Positions 31,949-40,128 of a stretch of 64,000 nucleotides of DNA are shown piece by piece. The notes under the pieces were generated by a model. The model saw nothing but the letters and a program-made list of their open reading frames with translations. It ran no database searches and had not been told where the DNA came from. Position 1 is the stretch's first letter; the number at the start of each line of letters is the position of its first letter. The position numbers and the translations under genes were made by a program. Source of the stretch: JADGOV01 sp963814355 (GTDB lineage Bacteria > Actinomycetota > Actinomycetes > JADGOV01); the NCBI GenBank assembly GCA_963814355.1, contig CAWFCZ010000018.1:682001-746000 (forward strand), read 5' to 3'.

Positions 31949-32176
31949 GTGGAAGTCAAGATCGGCGTACAGCACGCCGGCCGGGAGCTCGTCCTGGAAA
32001 GCGCGCAGTCACCAGCTGACGTGGAGAAGATCGTGACCGCCGCGCTGGCGGATTCCGAGGGTGTGCTGACCTTGGTGGACGAGAAGGGGCGCCGGGTGAT
32101 CGTGCCGAGCGACCGGCTGGCGTACGTGGAGATTGCCGAGAGTGAGAGCCGGCGGGTGGGCTTCGGGGCGATGTGA
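31949..32176 (+). CDS. DUF3107 family protein
   Basis: A 75-residue protein, VEVKIGVQHAGRELVLESAQ... to AYVEIAESESRRVGFGAM, which matches the DUF3107 family (M. tuberculosis Rv3208A/TB9.4) in length and sequence. It probably folds as a small beta-rich protein. Its role is unknown; the M. tuberculosis protein is a T-cell antigen. The GTG at 31949 follows GGAGG with somewhat long spacing. Its position between the moeZ/DUF3152 region and the ferritin-like and rhlE genes matches mycobacterial order, although the TetR gene usually beside it is not here. Confidence 0.8.
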   Translation: MEVKIGVQHAGRELVLESAQSPADVEKIVTAALADSEGVLTLVDEKGRRVIVPSDRLAYVEIAESESRRVGFGAM

Positions 32177-32296
32177 CCTCGAGGACAGTTTTTGGTACAT
32201 CACGGTTTAGAACACTCCGGCGTGCGGGGCGCTTGAATCGCTCCAGTCGGGGGCACAATCCACGCGACCTTACTTACCCAGCAGAGAGGAACGGTC

Positions 32297-32569
32297 GTGA
32301 TCGGACTCATCATCGGCTACATCATCATCGGAGCCATCATCGGAGTCTTGGCCCGACTCGCCTTGCCGGGTCGGCAAAGCATCGGGATGGCGCTCACAGT
32401 CGGACTCGGGATTGTCGGTGCCGTGGTCGGCGGCCTGATCACTCGGGCGATCATCGGCGACGGCCACGGCATCATCACCTTCATTGTGTCCGTCGTGGTC
32501 GCCGCCATCCTCGTGGCGCTGGTAGCGGGGACCGGTGGCCGCAGCCGATCAGGGGTGACCCGGGCCTGA
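32297..32569 (+). CDS. GlsB/YeaQ/YmgE family membrane stress protein
   Basis: A 90-residue, very hydrophobic protein with three membrane segments: IIGYIIIGAIIGVLARLAL, IGMALTVGLGIVGAVVGGLI and IITFIVSVVVAAILVALVAG. The glycine pattern GIVGAVVGG is typical of the transglycosylase-associated/GlsB family. These are small general-stress proteins of the cytoplasmic membrane with no defined activity. The GTG at 32297 has GAGAGGAA a few bases upstream. A strong hairpin follows 11 bases after the stop. Confidence 0.85.
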   Translation: MIGLIIGYIIIGAIIGVLARLALPGRQSIGMALTVGLGIVGAVVGGLITRAIIGDGHGIITFIVSVVVAAILVALVAGTGGRSRSGVTRA

Positions 32570-32580
32570 CCATCCGGTTG

Positions 32581-32610
32581 GAGGGGGACGACCAGCAGGT
32601 TGTCCCCCTC
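32581..32610. terminator. Hairpin terminator between convergent genes
   Basis: GAGGGGGAC (32581-32589) and GTCCCCCTC (32602-32610) form a perfect 9-bp GC-rich stem around a 12-base loop. It is in the short gap between the convergent GlsB and ferritin-like genes and would work in both directions. No T-tract follows, which is common for actinobacterial terminators. Confidence 0.6.
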
Positions 32611-32646
32611 TGCCATCCGGAGGCCGCTGGTTCCCGGCTATCCGAC

Positions 32647-33345
32647 TCAGGAGGACAGCCCGAGGGCGGTCATCCGTACCGAGTGCTTGGCGGTAATCCG
32701 GGCCAGCATCTGGCCGAACTCGGCGAGATCCCCCGCGCCGCCGACCAGCAGCCGGGCTAGCGCCTCCCGGTCCACCGCTACCCGCTGCGCCTGCACCATG
32801 GCCTCGCCGACCAGGCGCCGGGCCCACAGCGCGAGTCGCCCCGCGACGTGCGGATCGCCGGCGACCGCCGCCCGGACCCGCTCGACCGCGAAGGCGGCGT
32901 GCCCGGTGTCCCGCAACACGTCCAGAACGAGGTCCCGGGTCGGCTCATCGACGTAGGCCGCCACCTCCCGGTAGAAGTCGGCCGCGATGCCGTCCCCGAC
33001 GTACGCCTTGATCAGACCGGTCAGCCAGTCGGTGGGTTGGGTGGCGGCGTGGAAGGCGTCCAGCGGGGCGACGAAAGGTTCCATCGCCCGATCGGGGTCG
33101 ACGCCGAGCTCCAGCAGCCGGCCCGCGATCCGCTGGAAGTGCCCGAACTCGGCCGCGGCCATCCCGGCGATCGCCGCCTTGTCCGACAGCGACGGGGCAA
33201 GTGTGGCGTCTTCGGCCAGCCGCTCAAAGGCGCTGAGTTCGCCGTAGGCCAGCGCGGCAAGCAGGTCGACCACCGCCTCGTCCGGGTGCTCGACCTGCTG
33301 AGTAGGTGTGCTGGGGTCCGACCCGGGTTCCGACACGTCCGCCAT
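32647..33345 (-). CDS. Ferritin-like (MiaE-like) fold protein
   Basis: A 232-residue helical protein. AVVDLLAALAYGELSAFERLAED, AGMAAAEFGHFQRIAGRLLE and AAFAVERVRAAV carry Glu and His residues spaced as in the four-helix ferritin-like bundle of MiaE/diiron proteins. The expected ligands are E in GELSAFE, E and H in AAEFGHF, and later Glu/His in helices 3-4, so a diiron site is plausible. It corresponds in sequence type and position to M. tuberculosis Rv3210c, next to the rhlE gene. Function unknown. It is divergent from the DEAD-box helicase gene. Confidence 0.75.
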   Translation of the reverse strand: MADVSEPGSDPSTPTQQVEHPDEAVVDLLAALAYGELSAFERLAEDATLAPSLSDKAAIAGMAAAEFGHFQRIAGRLLELGVDPDRAMEPFVAPLDAFHAATQPTDWLTGLIKAYVGDGIAADFYREVAAYVDEPTRDLVLDVLRDTGHAAFAVERVRAAVAGDPHVAGRLALWARRLVGEAMVQAQRVAVDREALARLLVGGAGDLAEFGQMLARITAKHSVRMTALGLSS

Positions 33346-33451
33346 TGGGGCACCTTAGCCAAGCCGGCTACGGTGCCGATGCGGGTAGCATGGAGATCGA
33401 TATCACCGCGGAGCCTCCCCGCCGCAGGCCGCCAGTCCCCCGCCGCCGAGT

Positions 33452-35065
33452 ATGCGGCTCGCGGGTGCGGATCGGAATTTCGGCCGGACGGACGCCGGTT
33501 CCGCCCACGGAGAGGCAGCTGTCCTGACCACGTTCACCGATCTCGGTGTAGCCCCCGAGACCACCGAAGCACTGACCGGGCTCGGCATCACCGACCCGTT
33601 CCCCATCCAGGCCCTGGCCATACCGCTCGCCATGGACGGCCACGACCTGATTGGCCAAGCCCGCACCGGCACCGGCAAGACGTTGGCCTTCGGCCTGCCC
33701 CTGCTGCAGCGGTTGACCCTCCCCGGCACCGGCCGCCCCCAGGCACTGGTCGTCGCCCCCACCCGGGAGCTCGCCATCCAGGTCAGCAACGACCTTGCCC
33801 GCGCCGGCCGGCATCTCGGCGCCCGGGTACTCACCGTCTACGGCGGCCGGTCCTACGAGCCGCAGGTCGCCGCGCTCCGCGCCGGGGTCGACGTCGTGGT
33901 GGGGACGCCGGGGCGGCTGCTGGACCTGGCCCGGCAGCGCACGCTGGACCTCGGCGGCGTAGTTCGCCTGGTCCTCGACGAGGCCGACGAGATGCTCGAT
34001 CTCGGCTTCCTGCCCGACGTCGAGCGAATCCTCGACCTGTTGGCGGCCGACCGGCAAACCATGCTCTTCTCGGCCACCATGCCCGCCCCGGTCGTCGCGC
34101 TGTCCCGGAAGTATCTGCGGCAGCCCACCCACGTCCGCGCCGAGGAGGTGACCGAGAACCGCACGGTCCCCACTACCGCGCAGCACATCCTGCGGACCCA
34201 TGCCATGGACAAGGACGAACTGCTGGCCCGGGTGCTGCAGGCCACCGACCGCGGACTTGCCATCGTCTTCTGCCGGACGAAGCGGTCGTGCGACAAGGTC
34301 GCGGCCGACCTGACCTCCCGCGGCTTCGCGGCGGCGGCGGTGCACGGCGACCTCGGCCAGGGTCAGCGGGAGCGGGCGCTGCGGGCCTTCCGCGCCGGGA
34401 AGATCGATGTCCTGGTGGCCACCGACGTCGCCGCCCGGGGCATTGACGTCACCGGCGTAACCCACGTGATCAACCACACCTGCCCGGAGGACGAGAAGAT
34501 CTACCTGCACCGGATCGGGCGGACCGGCCGCGCGGGCGGCTCCGGCACCGCGGTGACCTTCGTCGACTGGGACGACATCAGCCGGTGGAAGATGATCAAC
34601 GACGCGCTGGAGCTGCCTTTCCCGGACCCGCCGGAGACGTACTCCACGTCGGAGTTGTTGTACGAGACGCTGGACATCCCGACCACCGCCGGTAGCCGGC
34701 TGCCCCGCTCCGCCCGGATCCGCCTCGGGCTGTCCGCCGAGGTGCTAGAGGACCTCGGCGAGACCGGACGTACCCGCAGCCGGCGGACCCCCGACCGGTC
34801 GGGCGACGCCGGGCCGGCGCGTACCGCGCGGACCCGCACGCCCCACGTTCGGCGCCGGACCCGCGGCGCCCGCCGGGGGGAACCGGCCGGCGCACCGGAG
34901 CGGTCGGCAGGCATTGGCGCCGCCGACGCGCCGGTCGAGACGGCGCCGCCGACCGGCGTCCCGGCACCAGAGTTGGGCGCCGCAAGCAGTCCGGAGCGTC
35001 CGCGCCGCCGCCGGCGGCGGCGTGGACCGGGGTCGGCCGCAGCGCCGGAAGCCGCCTCCGCCTGA
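33452..35065 (+). CDS. rhlE: DEAD-box RNA helicase (RhlE-like)
   Basis: A 537-residue DEAD-box helicase. After a short N-terminal stretch come the Q motif FTDLGV...ITDPFPIQ, motif I ARTGTGKT (about residue 66), PTRELA, GTPGRLLD, DEAD (about 175), the SAT motif LFSATMP, VFCRTKRS, VATDVAARGID and HRIGRTGRAG. The C-terminal 130 residues are Arg-rich and end in RRRRRRR-type runs, likely an unstructured RNA-binding tail. It probably remodels ribosomal or messenger RNA. The ATG at 33452 is the only clear start, though about 23 residues precede the Q motif and no strong ribosome-binding site is seen. Rv3211 (rhlE) occupies the same place in M. tuberculosis. Confidence 0.9.
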   Translation: MRLAGADRNFGRTDAGSAHGEAAVLTTFTDLGVAPETTEALTGLGITDPFPIQALAIPLAMDGHDLIGQARTGTGKTLAFGLPLLQRLTLPGTGRPQALVVAPTRELAIQVSNDLARAGRHLGARVLTVYGGRSYEPQVAALRAGVDVVVGTPGRLLDLARQRTLDLGGVVRLVLDEADEMLDLGFLPDVERILDLLAADRQTMLFSATMPAPVVALSRKYLRQPTHVRAEEVTENRTVPTTAQHILRTHAMDKDELLARVLQATDRGLAIVFCRTKRSCDKVAADLTSRGFAAAAVHGDLGQGQRERALRAFRAGKIDVLVATDVAARGIDVTGVTHVINHTCPEDEKIYLHRIGRTGRAGGSGTAVTFVDWDDISRWKMINDALELPFPDPPETYSTSELLYETLDIPTTAGSRLPRSARIRLGLSAEVLEDLGETGRTRSRRTPDRSGDAGPARTARTRTPHVRRRTRGARRGEPAGAPERSAGIGAADAPVETAPPTGVPAPELGAASSPERPRRRRRRRGPGSAAAPEAASA

Positions 35066-35071
35066 GGCGCC

Positions 35072-35596
35072 GTGCGCCTGCTCATCCTGGCCGACACCCA
35101 CGTCCCCCGCCGCGCCCGCGACCTGCCCCCGCAGGTCTGGGCCGAGGTGGATCGGGCCGACGTGGTCGTCCACGCCGGGGACTGGATTTCCACGGATCTG
35201 CTCGACCGGGTCACCGCCCGCGCGGCCCGGATGATCGGGGTGCACGGCAACAATGACGGCCGGCTGTTGGAGTCCCGGCTGCCGGAGATCGCCTCCGCCG
35301 ATCTGGATGGTCTGGCGGTGTCCGTGGTGCACGATACCGGACCAGCAGCCGGCCGGGAGCTCCGGTGCGCGCAGCGCTTCCCGGACGCGGACGTGGTGAT
35401 CTTCGGCCACTCGCATATTCCGTGGGACACCGTGACCGACAATGGCCGCCCGGGCGGCCTTCGGCTGCTCAACCCGGGATCGCCGACCGACCGGCGTCGC
35501 CAGCCGGTCGGCACCTACCTCACTGCGGAGATCTCCGGCGGCCAGCTACGTACGGTGACACTGCGCCCGGTTCGGCACTCAACGCTGGCGCCCTAA
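35072..35596 (+). CDS. YfcE/MJ0936-type metallophosphoesterase
   Basis: A 174-residue calcineurin-like phosphodiesterase with all motifs of the small YfcE/MJ0936 group: LILADTHVPR (D-x-H), VVVHAGDWIS, GVHGNNDGR (GNND), VVHDTG and FGHSHIPW (GHxH). Such enzymes hydrolyse phosphodiesters in vitro; physiological substrates are unknown. Two metals, usually Mn, are expected. The GTG at 35072 is six bases after the helicase stop, so the two are likely co-transcribed. It is convergent with the zinc-ribbon gene. Confidence 0.85.
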   Translation: MRLLILADTHVPRRARDLPPQVWAEVDRADVVVHAGDWISTDLLDRVTARAARMIGVHGNNDGRLLESRLPEIASADLDGLAVSVVHDTGPAAGRELRCAQRFPDADVVIFGHSHIPWDTVTDNGRPGGLRLLNPGSPTDRRRQPVGTYLTAEISGGQLRTVTLRPVRHSTLAP

Positions 35597-35605
35597 CCAG
35601 CGGGT

Positions 35606-35914
35606 TCAGACGTGCAGCGACAGCCGGCTCCAGCCGACCTGGTGACACGCCGGGCAGCGCATGAGGGCCGGATAATCCCGGCGCACAATCGGCAGGTACA
35701 GGCTGGGCAGCAGGACCCGCATGGCCTGCAGGGGCGTGAGGCTGGTGGTGTTCTGGCACCGCGAGCAGGCCACCGTGATGGCCCCGCGGACCGGCTCGGG
35801 CTCGATCCGGCTGAACAGCGCTCGCTTGCCTTCGGCGTCCCGGATGGCCGTGGACGCCTCCGAGCCGGTGGGCAACCGGGGGGTACGGGGGCGCACCCGG
35901 TCCAGACCGCTCAT
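35606..35914 (-). CDS. Zinc-ribbon protein coupled to ParA
   Basis: A 102-residue protein with two cysteine pairs, CSRC and CPAC, about 40 residues apart, forming one zinc ribbon; between them is a short hydrophobic stretch (VLLPSLYLPIV). Its start overlaps the parA stop as ATGA, so it is translationally coupled. I do not recognise a named family; similar small proteins follow this ParA in actinobacteria. The fixed pairing suggests it works with the ParA-like ATPase, perhaps as a partner or DNA adaptor (inference). Confidence 0.65.
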   Translation of the reverse strand: MSGLDRVRPRTPRLPTGSEASTAIRDAEGKRALFSRIEPEPVRGAITVACSRCQNTTSLTPLQAMRVLLPSLYLPIVRRDYPALMRCPACHQVGWSRLSLHV

Positions 35915-36744
35915 CCGGGCTGTCCGGCTGGGGCGAGCACGGCCGGGGGTTCCCGACGTTGCACCGGCGGCAAGACATCGGTGGACACCAGCCGCGAGGC
36001 AATGACCCGGTAGGCCTCCGCGCCGGGACTATGGCGCGCGGTGCACAGGATGGACCGGCCGGCCGCCGGCGCTTCGGCGAACCGGACGGACTTGGCGATT
36101 GGTGGCTCCAGCACGTCCAGCGCGTACCGCTGGCTGACGTCGGCCAGCACCTCCCGGGCGTGGTTGGTCCGGCTGTCGAAGATCGTGGGGAGCACGCCGA
36201 GCACCTTCAGCCCCTGGTTCGTCAGCCGCTGCACGTCGTGCACCGTGTCCAACAGTTGCCCGACGCCGCGGTGCGACAGCGTCTCGCATTGCAGCGGCAC
36301 CAGGACGTAGTCGGCGGCGGTGAGCGCGTTGATGGTCAGCACTCCCAGCGACGGCGGGCAGTCCAGCAGCACGTCGTCGTAGCGGCCGGCGAGGGCCTGC
36401 AACGCCATCCGCAACGCGAACTCTCGGCCGGTGCGGGTCAGCAGCATAGCCTCGGAACCGGCGAGGTCAATCGTTGCGGGCAGCAGATCCGGACCGTCGA
36501 CCGTGGGGTGCAGGGCCATGGCGGCCGGCACCCGACCGAGCATGACGTCGTGCATCGACAGGTCCAGAGTGTCCGGGTCCACGCCGAGGGAGAACGTGAG
36601 GCAGGCCTGCGGGTCCAGGTCGACCAGCAGGACGGCCCGACCCATCTCCGACAGCGCGGTGCCCAGGGAGGCCACCGTCGTGGTCTTGGCCACGCCGCCC
36701 TTCTGGTTGGCCACGGCAACGACCCGGCCGGTGGAGCGACTCAT
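35911..36744 (-). CDS. ParA/Soj-family ATPase (orphan)
   Basis: A 277-residue ParA-type ATPase. The deviant Walker A motif is NQKGGVAKTTTV, with both lysines, about residues 14-25; the A' motif is VLLVDLDPQ and Walker B is DDVLLDCPPSLG. The switch region and C-terminal helices fit the Soj/ParA family. It is not next to a parB gene and so is not the chromosomal parAB pair. It corresponds to M. tuberculosis Rv3213c. The ATG at 36744 follows GAGG by six bases; the frame continues to 36771 without added value. It is coupled to a zinc-ribbon gene and divergent from an alpha/beta hydrolase gene across about 280 bases. Confidence 0.85.
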   Translation of the reverse strand: MSRSTGRVVAVANQKGGVAKTTTVASLGTALSEMGRAVLLVDLDPQACLTFSLGVDPDTLDLSMHDVMLGRVPAAMALHPTVDGPDLLPATIDLAGSEAMLLTRTGREFALRMALQALAGRYDDVLLDCPPSLGVLTINALTAADYVLVPLQCETLSHRGVGQLLDTVHDVQRLTNQGLKVLGVLPTIFDSRTNHAREVLADVSQRYALDVLEPPIAKSVRFAEAPAAGRSILCTARHSPGAEAYRVIASRLVSTDVLPPVQRREPPAVLAPAGQPG

Positions 36745-37023
36745 GGCAACCTCGGGAAGCAGGGATTCCACCGATGGTCCGGTGACGGGAGTAAAGGGTC
36801 CGGCGAAGCGGGTGCGGCGGTAGCGTCGGGACGCATCTCAGGTCGGTTCTCCAGCAGTGTGCGCGAAGCACCAGTCAAACAGGTTTCCGGCCGCATGAGC
36901 AGCCGCCCCGGCTTCGACTTTCAGAATTAACCGGGCCGCCAGGGGGTGAGCTGATAGTGATTTGTCGCAACCCGCCGTGAGCGTCCGGGTCCGGCCGATA
37001 CCCGCCGCCTAGGCTGGGCACCG

Positions 37024-37923
37024 ATGAGTATCCCCCGGTCGCTGAGCCGCCCTCCGGAGTGCTACCCGCTGACCGTACCGACCCGGCGAGGACCGCTCGC
37101 CGCCCTGCGGATCGAACCGCCCGTCGACGCCGAGCCCGGGCCGGCTGTGTTGCTGGTACCAGGCTTCACCGGCAGCAAGGAGGACTTCCTGCCGATCCTG
37201 GCACCGATCAGCGCGGCCGGGCATCAGGTGACCGCGCTGGACCTGCGGGGTCAACTCGATTCGGCCGGGCCGGCCCGGGTGGAACGGCCGGGGGAGGTGG
37301 ACGGCGAGGCGGCGTACTCCGTCGCGGCGCTCGGCGCTGACCTGGCCGACGTGCTCGCCGGCCTCGACGGCCCGGCGCACCTGCTGGGCCACTCCTACGG
37401 TGGTCTGGTGGCCCGCGCCGTGGCGCTGGCCGAGCCGGCGGCGCTCCGGTCGCTCACCCTGCTGGGATCAGGCCCGGCCGCGATTCCGCCGCCGGCCGCC
37501 GACCGGCTGGTAGCCCTACGGCCGGTGCTCGACGCCGGCGGGGTGCCTGCGGTCTGGGCGGCCGCCCGGGCGCTGGAGGAGGCCGAGCCCGGTTACGTCG
37601 CCCCGCCCCCAGCCGTCGACGCATTCTTGCGGCGCCGCTACCTGGCGATGCCGGCGCAGTGCCTGGGCGGGATGGCCGCCGGCCTGCTGGCGGAGCCGGA
37701 CCGGGTGGCGGAGTTGCGGCAGAGCGGGGTACCGGTCCTGGTCGCCCACGGGATCAGCGACGATGCCTGGCCGCCGGCGGTGCAGCAGGACATGGCCCGC
37801 CGCCTACAAGCCGCCTACGAAGTGATCCCCGACGCGGCCCACTCGCCGGCGGTGGAGAACCCGAGCGCGACCGCGGACATATTGCTCAGGTTCTGGCGGT
37901 CGGTCGCAGCCATTCCGGGGTAG
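37024..37923 (+). CDS. Alpha/beta hydrolase
   Basis: A 299-residue alpha/beta hydrolase. Motifs are LLVPGFTGSKEDF (oxyanion loop), LDLRGQLDS, the nucleophile elbow LLGHSYGGLV (Ser in GHSYGG), LVAHGISDDAWPP (acid region) and the terminal histidine in IPDAAHSPAVENP. No signal peptide, so probably cytoplasmic. The substrate is unknown. The ATG at 37024 lacks a clear ribosome-binding site. The MpaB-like gene begins 62 bases downstream on the same strand. Confidence 0.82.
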   Translation: MSIPRSLSRPPECYPLTVPTRRGPLAALRIEPPVDAEPGPAVLLVPGFTGSKEDFLPILAPISAAGHQVTALDLRGQLDSAGPARVERPGEVDGEAAYSVAALGADLADVLAGLDGPAHLLGHSYGGLVARAVALAEPAALRSLTLLGSGPAAIPPPAADRLVALRPVLDAGGVPAVWAAARALEEAEPGYVAPPPAVDAFLRRRYLAMPAQCLGGMAAGLLAEPDRVAELRQSGVPVLVAHGISDDAWPPAVQQDMARRLQAAYEVIPDAAHSPAVENPSATADILLRFWRSVAAIPG

Positions 37924-37985
37924 ACAGTAGTTGTGCAGACGTTGGCCATACTTTTGATATATCGCCGGGGCCGTCGGGTCGCCCG

Positions 37986-38834
37986 ATGAGCGCGCTCACC
38001 GGGGTCGAGGACAAGACCGACGCCGGCCTCTTCGGACCGGACAGCATCACCTGGCGAGTGCAGGGCGATCCATCGATGATCCTTGCGGGGTTCCGGGCAC
38101 TGCTGTTGCAGGCCTGCCATCCGCGCGCCATGGCCGGCTTCGCCGCCAACTCTTCCTGGGAGCAGGACCCGTGGGGCCGCCTGCAGCGCACCGGCGCCTA
38201 CCTCGCCACCGTCGCGTTCGGCACCACCTCCGAGGCTCGGGCCGCCGGCGCTGCACTGCGGGGCATCCACAAACGGCTGGCGCCGGGCGTCGACCCGGCC
38301 ACCGGAGCCAGGTTCCGGATCGACTCCCCCGAACTGCTGCTGTGGGTCCACGTCACCGAGGTGGAATCCTTTCTCAGCGTCTACCGGCGCTGCGGCGGCC
38401 GGCTCACCGACCGCGAGGCCGATGGCTACGTCGGCGAGATGCGCCGGGCGGCCCAATTGGTCGGCCTGCATCCCGAGGAGGTGCCGGGCAGCGTCTCGGA
38501 GGTCGAGCAGTACTACCGCGAGGTCCGCCCGCTGTTGCGAGTCACCGGTACCGGCTGGCGCAACGTCGCCCTCGGCTTCGCCCCGCCGATGCCCCGGCGG
38601 GTGGCCTTGCTCACCCCAGCCCGCCCGGCCTGGGCCGCCATGGTCGGCCTGTCCGCCGCCCTGCTCCCGCGCTGGGTCCGGCGGATGTACTACCTGCCCG
38701 GGCTGCCGAGCACCGACCTGGCCGCCACGTTGGCCGCTCGAGCCTTCCGTACCGCCGCCCTGGCGGTGCCGGCCGAGGCGCGGGAGAGCCCGCACAAGCG
38801 GGCCGCACTCACTCGGCTCGGCCTCGCCGGCTGA
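37986..38834 (+). CDS. MpaB-family (DUF2236) oxygenase-like protein
   Basis: A 282-residue DUF2236 protein. Conserved landmarks are ITWRVQGDPSMILAGFRALLLQACHPRAMAGF, RTGAYLATVAFG, LLLWVHVTEVESFLSVY and the C-terminal RRMYYLPGLP. The family includes the rubber oxygenase Lcp and the mycophenolic-acid cleaving oxygenase MpaB; some members bind heme b through histidines such as that in QACHPRAM and WVHVTE. There is no Tat or Sec signal, so unlike Lcp it is probably intracellular. Substrate unknown. ATG at 37986; a longer N-terminus is possible. Confidence 0.78.
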   Translation: MSALTGVEDKTDAGLFGPDSITWRVQGDPSMILAGFRALLLQACHPRAMAGFAANSSWEQDPWGRLQRTGAYLATVAFGTTSEARAAGAALRGIHKRLAPGVDPATGARFRIDSPELLLWVHVTEVESFLSVYRRCGGRLTDREADGYVGEMRRAAQLVGLHPEEVPGSVSEVEQYYREVRPLLRVTGTGWRNVALGFAPPMPRRVALLTPARPAWAAMVGLSAALLPRWVRRMYYLPGLPSTDLAATLAARAFRTAALAVPAEARESPHKRAALTRLGLAG

Positions 38835-38911
38835 CCGCCGCCGGCCGCGTCCCGCCTCCCGGGCCGCGCCCGGTTGCGGCATCCGGTGGCAGTTGCAGGT
38901 GCTTAGCGGTC

Positions 38912-38937
38912 GGAATGCGGCGACATGACGTACCGTT
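38912..38937 (+). promoter_or_regulatory. Possible SigR/SigH-type promoter
   Basis: GGAAT at 38912-38916, exactly 18 bases, and GTT at 38935-38937, which fits GGAAT-N18-GTT. It lies in the 292-base gap upstream of the sigma-region-4-like gene, 190 bases before its GTG, so the leader would be long. Chance occurrence is more likely here than for mycoredoxin or moeZ because no known SigR target follows. I see no other element in this gap. Confidence 0.35.
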
Positions 38938-39126
38938 GAGCACTGAGACGCCGGCCCGATCCAGGCCCCCGGTCCCAACCTTGTCGCTACGAGCGACGTC
39001 TCGCCGTGAGGCGACCCGGCGGGCCGGTGTCTCAACTTTTGCCCTGATCGTCGGCGGGCCGCCGGCTGCGCAGCTCCGGCGGTACCGACGCTCTCGCTAC
39101 GAATGTTGCCGATACGAAGAGGATCC

Positions 39127-39477
39127 GTGACCGACCCGAGCCCGCCGCGCTGCCGGCCGCTGCCCCCCGAGGTGCTCGCCTCGGCCGCCGACGACGGGGT
39201 GGCCGGCACGCCCGAGGCCGAACTGCTGGACCGCCTCGACGACGCGCTGGCCCGGCTGCCGTCCCCGGAGCGGGCCGCGGTGGTCACCGCGCTCGGGTAC
39301 GGCGAGGACGTGGCCGCGGTGGCCGCGGACCTGCGCCTACCGGCCGACGACGCCGAGGTATTGATCCGCAGCGCCTTGCAGCTGCTGCGCGGCGCCCTGT
39401 CCGACGCCGAGCTCGGCGACGGACAGCACTACCCCCGGCTGGGGACCCGGCGGAACCGGCACCGGCCGGTGGACTGA
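39127..39477 (+). CDS. Small protein with sigma-region-4-like helix-turn-helix
   Basis: A 116-residue protein. The central part, LLDRLDDALARLPSPERAAVVTALGYGEDVAAVAADLRLPADDAEVLIRSALQLL, resembles sigma-70 region 4 (L..LP..ER.A...... A..L.....V......AL..L) without region 2, so it cannot act as a normal sigma factor. It may be a DNA-binding protein or anti-sigma-like partner. The GTG at 39127 follows AGAGG by about five bases; an in-frame ATG at 39103 is an alternative. The next gene is convergent. Confidence 0.6.
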   Translation: MTDPSPPRCRPLPPEVLASAADDGVAGTPEAELLDRLDDALARLPSPERAAVVTALGYGEDVAAVAADLRLPADDAEVLIRSALQLLRGALSDAELGDGQHYPRLGTRRNRHRPVD

Positions 39478-39510
39478 TTCACTCGAGGACTGATTGCCCT
39501 GCGGCCCCGA

Positions 39511-40128
39511 TCAGAACCGGGCCTTGACGAACGACGTGACCGAGTCGGCGATGAGCTGCACCGCGATCGCCGACAGCAGCAGGCCGGCGATCCGGGTGAA
39601 CAGCGACACTCCACCCTCCTTGATCAACCGAAGGATGCCCACCGAGTACCGCAGCGACCCGTACAGCACCGCGTGCACCGCCGCCAGCCCGGCGGCGATG
39701 GCCACGCCGTCCGGCACACCGTGCGCCCGGCGGACGAAGAGGATGGTGGCGACAATCGCCCCCGGACCGGCCATCAGCGGCGTGCCGAGCGGCACAAGAG
39801 CGACGTTGACGTCCCGGGTGGCTGTCGGGTCCTCGGCGGCACCGGTGAGCAACTCCAGGGCCACCAGGATGAGCAGCAGGCCGCCGGCGCCCTGGAGAGC
39901 GGCGATGGAGATGTGCAGGTAGCTGAGGATCTGCTGGCCGAAGACGGCGAAGACGGCGATCACCCCACCGGAGACCAGCACCGCCTGCCACGCCAGCCGG
40001 CGGCGGGCGGCTGGCGGGCGTCCGGCGGTCAGCCCGAGGAAGATCGGCACCGTCCCCGGCGGATCCATGATCACGATGAGCGTGACGAAGACCTCACCGA
40101 AGAACCGCCAGTCGATGACCCGGCTCAC
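39511..40128 (-). CDS. MarC-family integral membrane protein
   Basis: A 205-residue membrane protein with six hydrophobic segments, including FFGEVFVTLIVIMDPPGTVPIFLG at the N-terminus and GAGGLLLILVALELL and LVPLGTPLMAGPGAIVATIL in the middle. The MDPPG and PLMAGPGAI motifs are characteristic of the MarC/UPF0056 family. Despite the name, MarC is not needed for multiple antibiotic resistance, and its substrate, if any, is unknown. The GTG start overlaps the stop of the PHP gene as GTGA, so it is translationally coupled to it. Confidence 0.88.
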   Translation of the reverse strand: MSRVIDWRFFGEVFVTLIVIMDPPGTVPIFLGLTAGRPPAARRRLAWQAVLVSGGVIAVFAVFGQQILSYLHISIAALQGAGGLLLILVALELLTGAAEDPTATRDVNVALVPLGTPLMAGPGAIVATILFVRRAHGVPDGVAIAAGLAAVHAVLYGSLRYSVGILRLIKEGGVSLFTRIAGLLLSAIAVQLIADSVTSFVKARF

